A stretch of DNA of 64,000 bases from Desulfonauticus submarinus (GTDB taxonomy: Bacteria; Desulfobacterota; Desulfovibrionia; Desulfovibrionales; Desulfonatronovibrionaceae). The stretch spans positions 1 through 64,000 of the forward strand of contig NZ_FNIN01000008.1 of assembly GCF_900104045.1 (NCBI RefSeq), in the 5' to 3' direction. The notes under the pieces are model-generated. The model worked only from the letters and a program-made list of their open reading frames with translations, did not search any database and had not been told where the DNA came from. How positions within the stretch are numbered: the stretch's first letter is position 1; each line of letters begins with the position of its first letter. The translations under genes and the position numbers were made by a program. This document shows positions 1 through 9,384 of the stretch, in pieces.

Positions 1-97
1 AACTTGTCAATAACTTTTTTTCCACAACCCCAATCACCACTCCAACTCCAAAACAACTCTCTCCAACCCAACTCCATCCCCTCGTGGCGAAGGAGAG

Positions 98-125
98 AAG
101 ATAAACTTTTTTTTATTTTTGTCAA
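98..125 (-). promoter_or_regulatory. Putative sigma-70 promoter reading off the left edge
   Basis: On the minus strand, TTGACA (125-120) is followed after 16 bases by TATCTT (103-98). A second TTGACA lies at 10-5, right at the edge. Between them is a strikingly G/T-rich leader with repeated GGAGTTGG-like words. This could drive a gene that begins beyond the left edge. No convincing start codon is visible inside the window; an open frame from 77 exists but is unnaturally rich in Trp. Confidence 0.35.
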
Positions 126-153
126 GAAGAAAAAAAGTTTTTTTAAAATTTTT

Positions 154-1527
154 CTAAAACTCCAAACTTTTCGGTGTCCTAGGAAAAGGGATCACATCTC
201 TAATATTACTTACTCCTGTTACAAACATAATAAGTCTCTCAAAACCTAAACCAAAACCAGCATGAGGTACGCTACCAAATCTTCTCAAATCCAAATACCA
301 CCAATATTCTTCTTTATCCAAACCAACTTCATCCATTCTAGTCTCTAGCACGTCTAGTCTTTCTTCTCTTTGACTACCCCCAACTAACTCACCCACTTTT
401 GGAACCAACAAATCCATTGCTGCTACTGTTTTCTGATCCTCATTAAGACGCATATAAAACGCTTTAATCTCTTTGGGATAATCAAAAACAAACACAGGCT
501 TTTTAAAATAGTCTTCTGTCAAATATCGCTCATGCTCAGTTTGAAGATCTAACCCATACTTAACAGGGAACTCAAAACTTCTTTTAGATTTTTGCAAAAT
601 ATGAATAGCTTCACCATAACTAACTCTCTCAAAAGAAGAATTTAACACTAGATCTAATCTATTCTTAAGTTCTTTATCAAGGAATTTTGCAAACAACCCT
701 ATATCATCTTCACAGCTATTCATTATATATTCTACTAACCATTTTACCAAATCTTCGGCCAAGTCCATATCATCCTCAAGATCTGCAAATGCCATTTCTG
801 GTTCTAACATCCAAAATTCAGCCGCATGTCTAGGAGTATTAGAATTTTCTGCTCTAAAAGTGGGACCAAAAGTATATACATCACCTAAAGCACAAGCTAA
901 AATTTCTGCTTCTAATTGTCCTGAAACTGTAAGATGAGCTTTTTTACCAAAAAAATCTTGAGTAAAATCAATTTGCTTGTTTATCTTTTGTAAATCTAAC
1001 GCTGTAACAGTAAACATTTCTCCTGCGCCTTCACAATCCGACCCAGTTAATATGGGAGAGTGAACATAAAAGAAGCCACGCTCATTAAAAAATTTATGAA
1101 TTCCAAAGGCTAAAGCAGAGCGGACTCTATTAATAGCCCCATATTTATTTGTCCTAGGCCTAAGATGAGCTATTGTTCTCAAAAATTCATCACTATGTCT
1201 CTTTTTCTGAAGTGGATATTTATCTGCTGGAGCTTCGCCTAACAATTTAATTTCATTTACTTGAATCTCCCATTTTTGTCCTTTTCCTGGAGATTCAACC
1301 AAATCACCTTTAACACTTACAGCAGCACCTGTAGTAAACTTCGACAAACTATCTTTAGATATCACATCCCAGGACAATATCGCCTGAATATTCTTTAAGC
1401 AAGAACCATCGTTTATCTCCAAAAAAGAAAATCCTTTTGAGTCTCTTCTAGTTCTTATCCATCCCTTTATTACAATATCCTTTTGAGCATTTTCTGATCT
1501 TAAAGCCTGCAATACCTTGAGTCTCAT
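154..1527 (-). CDS. asnS: Asparaginyl-tRNA synthetase
   Basis: This enzyme charges tRNA-Asn with asparagine in the cytoplasm. The 457-residue length is that of a bacterial AsnRS. The N-terminal ~105 residues form the OB-fold anticodon-binding domain. The class II catalytic core follows, with motif 2 ([10 protein letters not shown], about residue 225) and motif 3 (GFGLGFERL, near the end). The terminal sequence VIPFPRTP is typical of AsnRS and argues against AspRS or LysRS. It is the last gene of the long minus-strand run and lies 14 bases after priA, so it is probably cotranscribed. A direct AsnRS suggests that Asn-tRNA does not depend only on the GatCAB transamidation route. Confidence 0.96.
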   Translation of the reverse strand: MRLKVLQALRSENAQKDIVIKGWIRTRRDSKGFSFLEINDGSCLKNIQAILSWDVISKDSLSKFTTGAAVSVKGDLVESPGKGQKWEIQVNEIKLLGEAPADKYPLQKKRHSDEFLRTIAHLRPRTNKYGAINRVRSALAFGIHKFFNERGFFYVHSPILTGSDCEGAGEMFTVTALDLQKINKQIDFTQDFFGKKAHLTVSGQLEAEILACALGDVYTFGPTFRAENSNTPRHAAEFWMLEPEMAFADLEDDMDLAEDLVKWLVEYIMNSCEDDIGLFAKFLDKELKNRLDLVLNSSFERVSYGEAIHILQKSKRSFEFPVKYGLDLQTEHERYLTEDYFKKPVFVFDYPKEIKAFYMRLNEDQKTVAAMDLLVPKVGELVGGSQREERLDVLETRMDEVGLDKEEYWWYLDLRRFGSVPHAGFGLGFERLIMFVTGVSNIRDVIPFPRTPKSLEF

Positions 1528-1541
1528 CTTTTCCTCCTAAA

Positions 1542-3848
1542 TTATAAAATGCTTACAGGATCTAAGTCCAAAATTAATTGGACTTGTCTTTTTTTACTTA
1601 ATACTCTCTTGTCTAAAAGATTTGTTTTTAAATTTAGGAAAAAAGTCCTAATATTACTCCACTGTAAACTTTTAAGTAAAATATGATATCTATACTTAGA
1701 GTGCAAATAATAAATAGGAGCAGGAACTGGTCCTAAAACTTTGCCTTCAAAATTTTTAGCAAAAATCAAACACTGTTTAGTTAACTCATCCAAAAAAACA
1801 TCTTTTTCTTCCCAATCACGAGCAAAACTCACCCTAATAAGCCCTAAATTAACAAAGGGAGGATAATCAAAGAGTTTTCTCTTTTTTAACTCTTGCTTAC
1901 AAAAACCGATATAGTCTCCATTTTCCACAAAATTCCAAAAATCTAAGGCTTTATTTCTTGTTTGAATATAAACTTCTCCTCTTTTATCCCTCCTTCCTAC
2001 ACGTCCACAAAGCTGAACCAAAAGCTGAAACAATCTCTCTCTAGCCCTATAGTCAGGAAAATTCAAACCCAAATCACCATCTAAAACAATACCCAGAGTT
2101 ACATTCGCAAAATCATGTCCTTTACTTAACATCTGCGTACCTATTAAAACTTGCCCCTCACCTCGCTCAAAAGATTGTAATATCTCTTTAAATTTATGCC
2201 GAGATTGAACTATATCTTTATCTAATCTCAAAATTGTTATATTAGGGAACTTTTTTTTCAAAAACTCTTCTATTTTTTCTGTTCCTTCTCCATAAAAAGA
2301 AAAATTAGAAGATTCACATACAGAACAAATAGGAGGAAATTTTATTTTAAATCCACAATAATGGCACATAAGACTATTATTTTTTTTATGATAGGTAAGA
2401 CTTATATCACAAGAAGGACACTTGATTGTATTTCCACAAGAACTACAGTATAAAATAGGACAATATCCTCTCCTATTATGGAGAATTATTACTTGTTCTC
2501 CTTTTGTAATAACATCAGATAGTTTATCAAAAATCTTTTGAGAAAAAATATCTTTATTTTGCTTATTTTTTAAGTCAATAACAATAATTTTTGGTGGCAA
2601 ACTTAGACCAAATCTCTTGTCTAGAGTATGTTTAAAAATATTACCTTGATTCGCAGAATAAAAAGTTTTTATATCTGGAGTAGCCGAACCTAAAAGTAAT
2701 AATGCATTATTTTGCTTTGCTAAAAAATACACAATTTCTTTGGTTTGATAGTATATTCCTTGCTCTTGCTTATAACTTTCGACATGCTCTTCATCTACTA
2801 TAATCAAACCCAATTTATAAAAAGGCAAAAAAATACTTGATCGTGTTCCAATTATCAAAGTAGGAGTATGAGAAGAAATATAAAAAATTCTCTGTTTCTC
2901 TAAATCAGGCAAGTTGCCAGTATAAAAATAAATATGTTTATAAGATAAAAGTTTTTTTAATCGCTGGAACATCCCCCAAGCAAGAGCAACTTCTGGCAAA
3001 AGTAAAATCGCACTTTTCCCTTGTTCTAGACATTTCTTTAACAAATGAAGATAAACAAAAGTTTTTCCACTCCCAGTGATACCATGTAATAAATGGGTTT
3101 CAAATTTATGTGTAGTTAAAACCTGCTCCATCTCTTTTGCAATATTATATTGAGAATTATTTAATTTATATTCAACAGAAGATAATCTATTTTGTAGTGT
3201 TTTCTCCTTAAAAATTACAATTAATCCTTCTCTTTCCAGTTTATCGAGAGATGAATATATATTTTTTTTTGCCAAAAAAGATTTAATTTCTGATATAGAT
3301 AAGACATTATTCTCTTTTAATAAATCTATAATAGCTTGTTTTATTTTTCCTCTTATTTTTTTTACACTTTTATTTTTTAATTTTACCAAAAAATTATCAC
3401 TATCTTTAAAAAAATAAACTTTTTTCTCCCGCCAATAAGTAATATATCGTGTATAATCAACATCTGAAGATAGTATTTTATCTACAGAATATACTTTTGA
3501 ACCTATCCATATTTTCCGTGGTATTTTTTTAAAGATACTAGGTAAAACATTGGACAAAATTTGAGCAAAATTTCCTGCATAACGTTTAGACATATCTTCG
3601 ATTAACTTAAAATATGTTTCAGAAATTAATGGATTCTCTAAAGGTAAAACAATCCTTTTTAAGTTAAATTCACAATCGCTATCTAGAAAACAAATACTTT
3701 GCACAATCCCAACACATATCCTTTTTTTACCAAGAGGTACAACCACTCTTGAACCTATCTTTAGGTCCGAAACTTGAACTTCTAAAGGAGGTAAGTAATC
3801 TAATTTTAAATAAGGAGAGTTTAAAAGAAATACTTTAACTACATCCAT
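1542..3848 (-). CDS. priA: Primosomal protein N' (replication restart helicase PriA)
   Basis: PriA is a 3'-to-5' DNA helicase that reloads the replisome at stalled forks. The N-terminal ~105 residues match the 3'-end DNA-binding domain. Walker A is GITGSGKT at 256-263 and the DEEH box is at 352-355. Eight cysteines in four CxxC pairs (468/471, 477/480, 495/498, 508/511) give the two zinc sites inserted in the helicase core. The length, 768 residues, is normal. It lies between the secreted hypothetical gene and asnS in the same transcription direction. Confidence 0.96.
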   Translation of the reverse strand: MDVVKVFLLNSPYLKLDYLPPLEVQVSDLKIGSRVVVPLGKKRICVGIVQSICFLDSDCEFNLKRIVLPLENPLISETYFKLIEDMSKRYAGNFAQILSNVLPSIFKKIPRKIWIGSKVYSVDKILSSDVDYTRYITYWREKKVYFFKDSDNFLVKLKNKSVKKIRGKIKQAIIDLLKENNVLSISEIKSFLAKKNIYSSLDKLEREGLIVIFKEKTLQNRLSSVEYKLNNSQYNIAKEMEQVLTTHKFETHLLHGITGSGKTFVYLHLLKKCLEQGKSAILLLPEVALAWGMFQRLKKLLSYKHIYFYTGNLPDLEKQRIFYISSHTPTLIIGTRSSIFLPFYKLGLIIVDEEHVESYKQEQGIYYQTKEIVYFLAKQNNALLLLGSATPDIKTFYSANQGNIFKHTLDKRFGLSLPPKIIVIDLKNKQNKDIFSQKIFDKLSDVITKGEQVIILHNRRGYCPILYCSSCGNTIKCPSCDISLTYHKKNNSLMCHYCGFKIKFPPICSVCESSNFSFYGEGTEKIEEFLKKKFPNITILRLDKDIVQSRHKFKEILQSFERGEGQVLIGTQMLSKGHDFANVTLGIVLDGDLGLNFPDYRARERLFQLLVQLCGRVGRRDKRGEVYIQTRNKALDFWNFVENGDYIGFCKQELKKRKLFDYPPFVNLGLIRVSFARDWEEKDVFLDELTKQCLIFAKNFEGKVLGPVPAPIYYLHSKYRYHILLKSLQWSNIRTFFLNLKTNLLDKRVLSKKRQVQLILDLDPVSIL

Positions 3849-3907
3849 ATGCCTTCAATTAAAAATATAACTGTTGATAATTAAAAAGGACCTTACAAAT
3901 CTAGGAT

Positions 3908-4621
3908 TTAAGGCAGCGAACGTAGAAGATTCAATAAAGGTTTACAAGATATAGGTAGAAAGCTACCCACTGCTGAGTATCTTGCATCAAACCATTCTCT
4001 AGAGAATTGAATATTCTGAGATCTTGTATTTATACGTCCCCATTTTATTTGAAACTTCCTAGAAAACGACAAATTAGTAATCCACCCCGAGGTAGGCAGA
4101 TAATAATTACCTAAATATACAAAATCTCCCCACCCTAAAGAAACCGTTCCTAATCTCGCACCAAGAGGATAAAATCTCTCATTTGCTAAATAAAGACAAA
4201 AAACATCTTCTCCTATTTTAAGAGCCAACTGATCATTCCAACATACATATCGTTTCTTATTCCAACTCACTCCCAAGGACTTCCAAATTGTAGGAGAATA
4301 GAAAAAACAGTCTATTATACTCTGACTGGGGGCATTAGCAAAAGTGCTTGCTATTACCTTATGTCCATTTCTAAGACAAGCCCCCACCACCTGTAGTATA
4401 CCATTTTTTAGTTCCACCCACTCTTCTAAAGATCTCTCTTGACTCTTCCAAATCCTTATACTCAGTGCAGGATTTTCCCACTTAATTTCACACTCTAGAT
4501 ACTTTAATTTTGAATATTGTTCTTGCCATTGTTTACTTATATCTTCAAATTTCGGGAAAAAAGCCTCTCCTTTTCCAAGGTTTAAAAATAAAATAACTAT
4601 TAATAATAATATTTTTTTCAT
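3908..4621 (-). CDS. Hypothetical secreted protein, possibly LolA/MucB-like fold
   Basis: I do not recognise a specific family. The first ~20 residues are a clear signal peptide (MKKILLLIVILFLNLG, then GEAFF), so the product is likely periplasmic. The mature ~215 residues are rich in Trp and Tyr and in short beta-like stretches (for example WENPALSIRIW near residue 50). That resembles outer-membrane lipoprotein-sorting or sigma-regulatory beta folds such as LolA and MucB. No catalytic motif is visible. It starts one base after the galU stop and is followed by priA, so it is part of the operon. The fold suggestion is an inference and needs a structure prediction. Confidence 0.6.
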   Translation of the reverse strand: MKKILLLIVILFLNLGKGEAFFPKFEDISKQWQEQYSKLKYLECEIKWENPALSIRIWKSQERSLEEWVELKNGILQVVGACLRNGHKVIASTFANAPSQSIIDCFFYSPTIWKSLGVSWNKKRYVCWNDQLALKIGEDVFCLYLANERFYPLGARLGTVSLGWGDFVYLGNYYLPTSGWITNLSFSRKFQIKWGRINTRSQNIQFSREWFDARYSAVGSFLPISCKPLLNLLRSLP

Positions 4622-4622
4622 C

Positions 4623-5489
4623 TTAACAACTTAATAATTCTTTTAAACTATTTAATAATTCACTTTTTAATTCTTCATCTTTGAGTCCAAAGTAAATATT
4701 TGCGGTTAAATAGTCGACCCAGTCGCCAATATCAAATCTTTTCCCCGATACTTTTACAGCAAGTAAACGATTTTCTTTAGCTAAAAAATGAAGTGCGTCT
4801 GTAAGTTGATACTCTCCCTGACTATCTGGTTTAACCTGTTCTAAATATTCAAAAATATCTGGAGTTAAAACATATCTGCCCACTACTGCCAATCTAGATG
4901 GTGCATTCTCTGGTAAAGGTTTTTCATGAAGTTTTTTCACCCTAAATAAACCTGGACTAATCTCTTCTCCACCAATAATTCCATAATTGGATACCCTTTC
5001 TAAAGGCACCTCCATCACTCCCACTACAGGCATTTGTTCTGTCTTTGCAACTTCTATCAGTTGTTCAATGGCAGGAGAAGGACTAAAAATTAAATCATCA
5101 CCCACTAAAACTGCAAAAGGTTCTTTTTTGACCACTTCTCTAGCACATAATACTGCATGTCCAAGACCGAGTTGCTCTTTTTGACGAACAGAAATAATAT
5201 TAACCATCTCTGCTACTTTAATCACTTGATCAAGCAAGTCTTGTTTTCCTGCTCTTTTTAACACCATTTCCAAAGAAAGATTCCTATCAAAATGATCTTC
5301 CAATGCTCTTTTATTTTTATTAGTAACAAATACAACATCAGTAAGTCCTGCCATCATAGCTTCTTCAACCACGTATTGAACAGCTGGTTTTCGATAAACA
5401 GGTAACATTTCTTTTGGTATATTTTTAGTTGCTGGCAAGGAACGAGTACCCCATCCAGCCACAGGTATGACTACTTTTTCTATTTTCAT
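4623..5489 (-). CDS. galU: UTP-glucose-1-phosphate uridylyltransferase
   Basis: This enzyme makes UDP-glucose from UTP and glucose 1-phosphate for surface polysaccharide synthesis. At 288 residues it is full length. The nucleotidyltransferase signature GWGTRSLPATKNIPKEMLP starts at residue 12. VGDDLI carries the metal-binding aspartates. A lysine-containing loop (LHEKPL) and the KRFDIGDWVDYL segment are both typical of GalU. It is 23 bases downstream of glmM, so sugar-nucleotide precursor genes are grouped together. Confidence 0.95.
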   Translation of the reverse strand: MKIEKVVIPVAGWGTRSLPATKNIPKEMLPVYRKPAVQYVVEEAMMAGLTDVVFVTNKNKRALEDHFDRNLSLEMVLKRAGKQDLLDQVIKVAEMVNIISVRQKEQLGLGHAVLCAREVVKKEPFAVLVGDDLIFSPSPAIEQLIEVAKTEQMPVVGVMEVPLERVSNYGIIGGEEISPGLFRVKKLHEKPLPENAPSRLAVVGRYVLTPDIFEYLEQVKPDSQGEYQLTDALHFLAKENRLLAVKVSGKRFDIGDWVDYLTANIYFGLKDEELKSELLNSLKELLSC

Positions 5490-5512
5490 TGTATCCCCCT
5501 TATGCTTTTATA

Positions 5513-6862
5513 CTAAAGCAATTCTTTTTCTGCTATATCTACTAAATAATCCATCCATTTGTCCACTAGATTTAAATTTTCTGCTTCTACCATTATCCTT
5601 AAAACAGGTTCAGTACCTGAATATCTTAACAAAACCCTTCCTTTACCCTGCAATGATTTTTCAGCTTGTTGCAGAGCTTTACATATTTGTCTGCATTCAC
5701 CTAAAGGCACTTTATTTTTTACATGTATGTTCTTAAGCTTTTGAGGAAAGGGGGTAAGAAGTTTCCTCCAATAAGATAATGGTTTGCCTGTTTTCAACAT
5801 AATTTTTAAAAGTTGCAAAGCTGTTACTAAACCATCACCTGTAGTAGTAAAGTTAAGAAACACCATATGTCCTGACTGTTCTCCTCCTAATATATATCCA
5901 CTTCTACACATCTCTTCTACTACAAATCTATCTCCTACAGGAGTTCTAACTAATCTTCCTCCTTTCTGTTCCATAAAAATCTCTAAAGCCATATTACTCA
6001 TTACTGTGGCGACCAATGTTCTTTGCGGCAAAGCATCTTTTTCTAATAAATAATTAGCACAAATTGCCATAATCTGATCACCATCTAAAATGTAGCCCTC
6101 ATCATCAACAGCAATAAGCCTATCTCCATCTCCATCCAGACAAAATCCAACATCAGCCCCAGTCTCTTGCACTAAAGAGGCTGTTACATCAGGATATAGT
6201 GATCCACATTTTTTATTTATATTGAGTCCATTAGGTTCTACTCCTATTTTTATAACCTTTGCTCCCAACTCCTCAAAGACCAAGGGAGCTACCTTATATG
6301 TAGCGCCATTAGCACAGTCTAAAACCACTTTTAAGCCATCTAAAGTTAAATCCTGAGAAAACGTATTTTTTAAAAAAACAATATACCGTCCAGGACTATC
6401 TTCTATCTTTATAGCCCTTCCTAGCAAATCTGATTTTGGAGTATTCCACTCTACATCTGGAGAAAGAACAAGTTCACTAATTCTATTTTCTATCTCATCA
6501 GACAATTTAAAACCTTTGGAGTCAAAAAATTTTATACCATTATCCATATAAGGATTATGCGAAGCTGAAATCACTACCCCTACATCTGCACGCATATTCC
6601 TGGTTAAAAAAGCAATAGCTGGAGTTGGCATAGGACCAACTAAAAAGACATCCATTCCTGAAGCACAAAAACCAGAAGTCAAAGCTGATTCAAAAATATA
6701 TCCAGAAAGTCTTGTATCTTTCCCAATAACAACTCTATGTCTTTTCATTCCATTTCTAAAAATTTGTCCCACTGCCAACCCAACACGTAGAGCTATCTCT
6801 GGTAACATTGGGAATATATTTGCTTGTCCTCTAATTCCATCAGTACCAAAAAGTTTTCCCAT
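5513..6862 (-). CDS. glmM: Phosphoglucosamine mutase
   Basis: GlmM converts glucosamine 6-phosphate to glucosamine 1-phosphate on the route to UDP-GlcNAc and peptidoglycan. The phospho-acceptor serine is S101 in SASHNP. The metal loop DGDGDR carries D243, D245 and D247. RYSGTEP near the C-terminus binds substrate phosphate. The 449-residue length is normal. It directly follows cdaA and cdaR. In Firmicutes this cdaA-cdaR-glmM order is conserved and GlmM binds and inhibits CdaA, so the same control is plausible here (inference). GlmS, which makes the substrate, is encoded at 30691. Confidence 0.96.
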   Translation of the reverse strand: MGKLFGTDGIRGQANIFPMLPEIALRVGLAVGQIFRNGMKRHRVVIGKDTRLSGYIFESALTSGFCASGMDVFLVGPMPTPAIAFLTRNMRADVGVVISASHNPYMDNGIKFFDSKGFKLSDEIENRISELVLSPDVEWNTPKSDLLGRAIKIEDSPGRYIVFLKNTFSQDLTLDGLKVVLDCANGATYKVAPLVFEELGAKVIKIGVEPNGLNINKKCGSLYPDVTASLVQETGADVGFCLDGDGDRLIAVDDEGYILDGDQIMAICANYLLEKDALPQRTLVATVMSNMALEIFMEQKGGRLVRTPVGDRFVVEEMCRSGYILGGEQSGHMVFLNFTTTGDGLVTALQLLKIMLKTGKPLSYWRKLLTPFPQKLKNIHVKNKVPLGECRQICKALQQAEKSLQGKGRVLLRYSGTEPVLRIMVEAENLNLVDKWMDYLVDIAEKELL

Positions 6863-6872
6863 TTATTCTCCC

Positions 6873-7775
6873 TTATTTTATGATTATCTTTGCACTCATT
6901 GGTTTTTTTTCTAAAATCAAAATATCTTTTGAACGCCTTACTTGTATAGGAAACTCATATTTACCTTTACCTTTATTTTGTAAATCAACAAATACTTTAA
7001 AGTCTTTTTTCCATTTATTTTCTTCCATTAAATAAAGTGGTACAGAAATATATAATCTACACTTCGATGGCTTAAGATAGATTTTCCTCTTTTTCAGTTT
7101 ATTCTCAACAGAAATATTTCTTACTATCCAAAACTCCTTTCTCTTTGGAGATAACATAATTTTTACATCAACACTTCCTATTTCTGAGTTTATTTCTGGA
7201 AGCAAATCCAAAGGAACCATTTCCTCAAAAGAACACTTTTCAAAAGGATTAATTATTATTTTTTTCGTTTTTATTTTTTTAACATCATTTAAAATTTTAC
7301 TTGGTCCTCTTACTAAAATTTTATTTGGAATAGATGAGACTTCTTCTACTTTAAAATATCTCTCAAAATGGCGAACAGAGGATTTCCAATCAACTACTAC
7401 AGGTACATTTTTATGAGCTATTTTATCAATATTAATTTCTAAGCGAGGCGGAAGAAATGAAACAACTTCTACCGGTAAAGGTAGTTTAATAGCTTCTCCA
7501 TCTAGCACTATTACGTTTTGTCCTATTTTAATTTTAGAAAGATCTAAACTATAACTATATTTACCTTGTTGTAATCTTTCTAAAACTGCCCTTGTTGCCC
7601 TTACCCTAACCTGAATTTTAGAAGGAAGACCTCCTGTTATAATATAATTGTTAGGTAAAGATTCAACTTCTAATGGCACTTCCATCCAATAATCGACTTT
7701 TTCTCTCCCACTTATTAAATACCAAACAAAAATAGCCAGTAAAAGAGCTAAAAGCTTATATTGCCAATTACGCAT
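6873..7775 (-). CDS. cdaR: YbbR/CdaR-like regulator of diadenylate cyclase
   Basis: The protein has 300 residues with one N-terminal membrane anchor (KLLALLLAIFVWYLI). Several YbbR-type beta repeats follow and would lie outside the cytoplasmic membrane. Repeats can be seen as returning segments of the type VPVVVDW and IPNKILVRGPS. In Firmicutes CdaR interacts with CdaA and modulates c-di-AMP synthesis. The gene is 3 bases downstream of cdaA and 10 bases upstream of glmM. The family call is firm; the regulatory role in this organism is inferred from gene order. Confidence 0.85.
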   Translation of the reverse strand: MRNWQYKLLALLLAIFVWYLISGREKVDYWMEVPLEVESLPNNYIITGGLPSKIQVRVRATRAVLERLQQGKYSYSLDLSKIKIGQNVIVLDGEAIKLPLPVEVVSFLPPRLEINIDKIAHKNVPVVVDWKSSVRHFERYFKVEEVSSIPNKILVRGPSKILNDVKKIKTKKIIINPFEKCSFEEMVPLDLLPEINSEIGSVDVKIMLSPKRKEFWIVRNISVENKLKKRKIYLKPSKCRLYISVPLYLMEENKWKKDFKVFVDLQNKGKGKYEFPIQVRRSKDILILEKKPMSAKIIIK

Positions 7776-7778
7776 AAC

Positions 7779-8534
7779 TTACCTTTCCAGTACAGTTTGA
7801 ACGACTCTTCTTAGCCTAACCTCATCCAAAGCAGAAGTTAATTTGCCTCCTATAGCTACAGAAATTGTTCCTCTCTCTTCAGAAACAACAATAGAAACCG
7901 CATCACATTCTTCGGTAAGACCAATAGCAGCTCTATGTCTTGTGCCCAAATCTGACCTATGTTTAATACCCACAGCCAATGGCAACACACAACCAGCTGC
8001 CTCAATCTTACCTTTTCTTAAGATAACTGCTCCATCATGAAGAGGTGAACCAGGATAAAAAATACTCAACAATAATTCTTTAGATAACTTAGCCTTTACC
8101 TCAACTCCTCTTTCAATAATATCTCCCAAAGGGATATTCTTTTCTAATACTACAATAGCCCCTATTCTCTTTTCTGCCATTTTAACTAAAGCTAATACCA
8201 ACTCGTCTAAAATTTTTTCCTCTATCTTCTCTTTAGAAAAAATTCTTTTGGCCCCTACTACAGCCAAAGCCCTTCTTATATCTTTTTGAAATAAGATAAC
8301 AATAACCAAAAAAATATAACTTAAAAAATTACCCAAGAGCCAATGTAAAGTATAAAAACCAAACTCACCAGCTAAAAAATAGAATACTATAACAACTGCA
8401 AGGCCATAAATAACAGCAACAGCTCTTGTTCCTTTAACTAAAACTATAATCAAATAAAAAAGATAACTTACTATTAAAATATCTAATATATCTCGCCATG
8501 AAATAGTAATTCCACCAAAACTAATTACTGACAT
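7779..8534 (-). CDS. cdaA: Membrane diadenylate cyclase CdaA
   Basis: The enzyme makes cyclic di-AMP from two ATP. About three transmembrane helices fill residues 15-85. A DisA_N (DAC) domain follows, with the catalytic DGA motif at 167-169 (SPLHDGAVIL) and the ATP-contacting RHR at 199-201 (GTRHRAA). The length, 251 residues, is typical of CdaA. The start overlaps the folP stop by 10 bases, indicating translational coupling. With cdaR and glmM next to it, this is a complete c-di-AMP synthesis module. No phosphodiesterase of the GdpP type is nearby; the DHH protein at 55049 lacks the GdpP membrane and PAS parts. Confidence 0.94.
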   Translation of the reverse strand: MSVISFGGITISWRDILDILIVSYLFYLIIVLVKGTRAVAVIYGLAVVIVFYFLAGEFGFYTLHWLLGNFLSYIFLVIVILFQKDIRRALAVVGAKRIFSKEKIEEKILDELVLALVKMAEKRIGAIVVLEKNIPLGDIIERGVEVKAKLSKELLLSIFYPGSPLHDGAVILRKGKIEAAGCVLPLAVGIKHRSDLGTRHRAAIGLTEECDAVSIVVSEERGTISVAIGGKLTSALDEVRLRRVVQTVLER

Positions 8535-9370
8535 GTTAAAGCCTTTACAATTGTTAATGTATGTCTTGTTTCCTTAACTTCATGTACCCTATGAATATAC
8601 ACTCCCTTTTCAGCCATTAAAGCTGTAGCTACCTGAGTAGCCATTTGTCTCTTACCAACTTCAAGCCCTAACAATTTTTCCCACATAGATTTATTAGAAA
8701 GCCCCATAAAAATAGGTCTATCAAAGACAAAAAATTTTTCTATATTAGCTAGAATCGTTAAATTATGTTCTAGTAATTTACCAAAACCAATACCTGGGTC
8801 TAAGACAATATTCTCCTCTGGAACTCCTTGCTTGACCAATATATTTAGTTTTTTTTCAAAAAAAGCCTTAATTTCTTCTATAACATTCTTATAAAAAGGG
8901 CCATCTTGCATATTTTCTGGCCTACCTTTACTATGCATTAATACATATCCTGGTTTATACTCAACAATTACCTCTAAAAGTTCAGGATCAAATTCCCACG
9001 CAGAAACATCATTCACAATTTTTACTCCAAGTTCCAAGGCCTCTCTAGCTACCTGTGCTTTATAGGTATCAATAGAAATTATAGCCTCTGGATATTTTTC
9101 CATAGCAGCCTTAATCACAGGTAAAACCCTTTCTTTTTCTTCTTCAACAGAAACTCTTTTTGAATAAGGCCTAGTGCTTTCACCTCCTATATCAATAACA
9201 TCTCCGCCTTCTTCAATAATTTGATCCACCCTTTTCATTGCCTTAGCAATATCCAAATATGCGCCACCATCATAAAAAGAATCTGGAGTGGCATTTAAAA
9301 TACCCACAATTAAAAAAGGGGTAGTATCCAACCTACCCCCTCTAACTTTCCATATAGACTCTTTTCCCAT
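8525..9370 (-). CDS. folP: Dihydropteroate synthase
   Basis: FolP condenses p-aminobenzoate with dihydropterin pyrophosphate in folate synthesis. The family signatures are present: GILNATPDSFYDGG near residue 22, DIGGESTRPYS near 60, and NDVSAWEFDP for the pterin pocket. LDPGIGFGK and SNKS follow further on. At 281 residues it is full length. It sits between ftsH and cdaA. The ftsH-folP-cdaA order is also common in sulfate reducers (my recollection of the group). Confidence 0.95.
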   Translation of the reverse strand: MGKESIWKVRGGRLDTTPFLIVGILNATPDSFYDGGAYLDIAKAMKRVDQIIEEGGDVIDIGGESTRPYSKRVSVEEEKERVLPVIKAAMEKYPEAIISIDTYKAQVAREALELGVKIVNDVSAWEFDPELLEVIVEYKPGYVLMHSKGRPENMQDGPFYKNVIEEIKAFFEKKLNILVKQGVPEENIVLDPGIGFGKLLEHNLTILANIEKFFVFDRPIFMGLSNKSMWEKLLGLEVGKRQMATQVATALMAEKGVYIHRVHEVKETRHTLTIVKALTCQ

Positions 9371-9384
9371 ACCTACCCCATGCC

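Noticed and set aside
4-249. An 81-residue open frame on the plus strand at the left edge
   Set aside because: It overlaps the 3' end of asnS antisense, is of low complexity (runs of Phe, Lys and Gln) and has no ribosome binding site.
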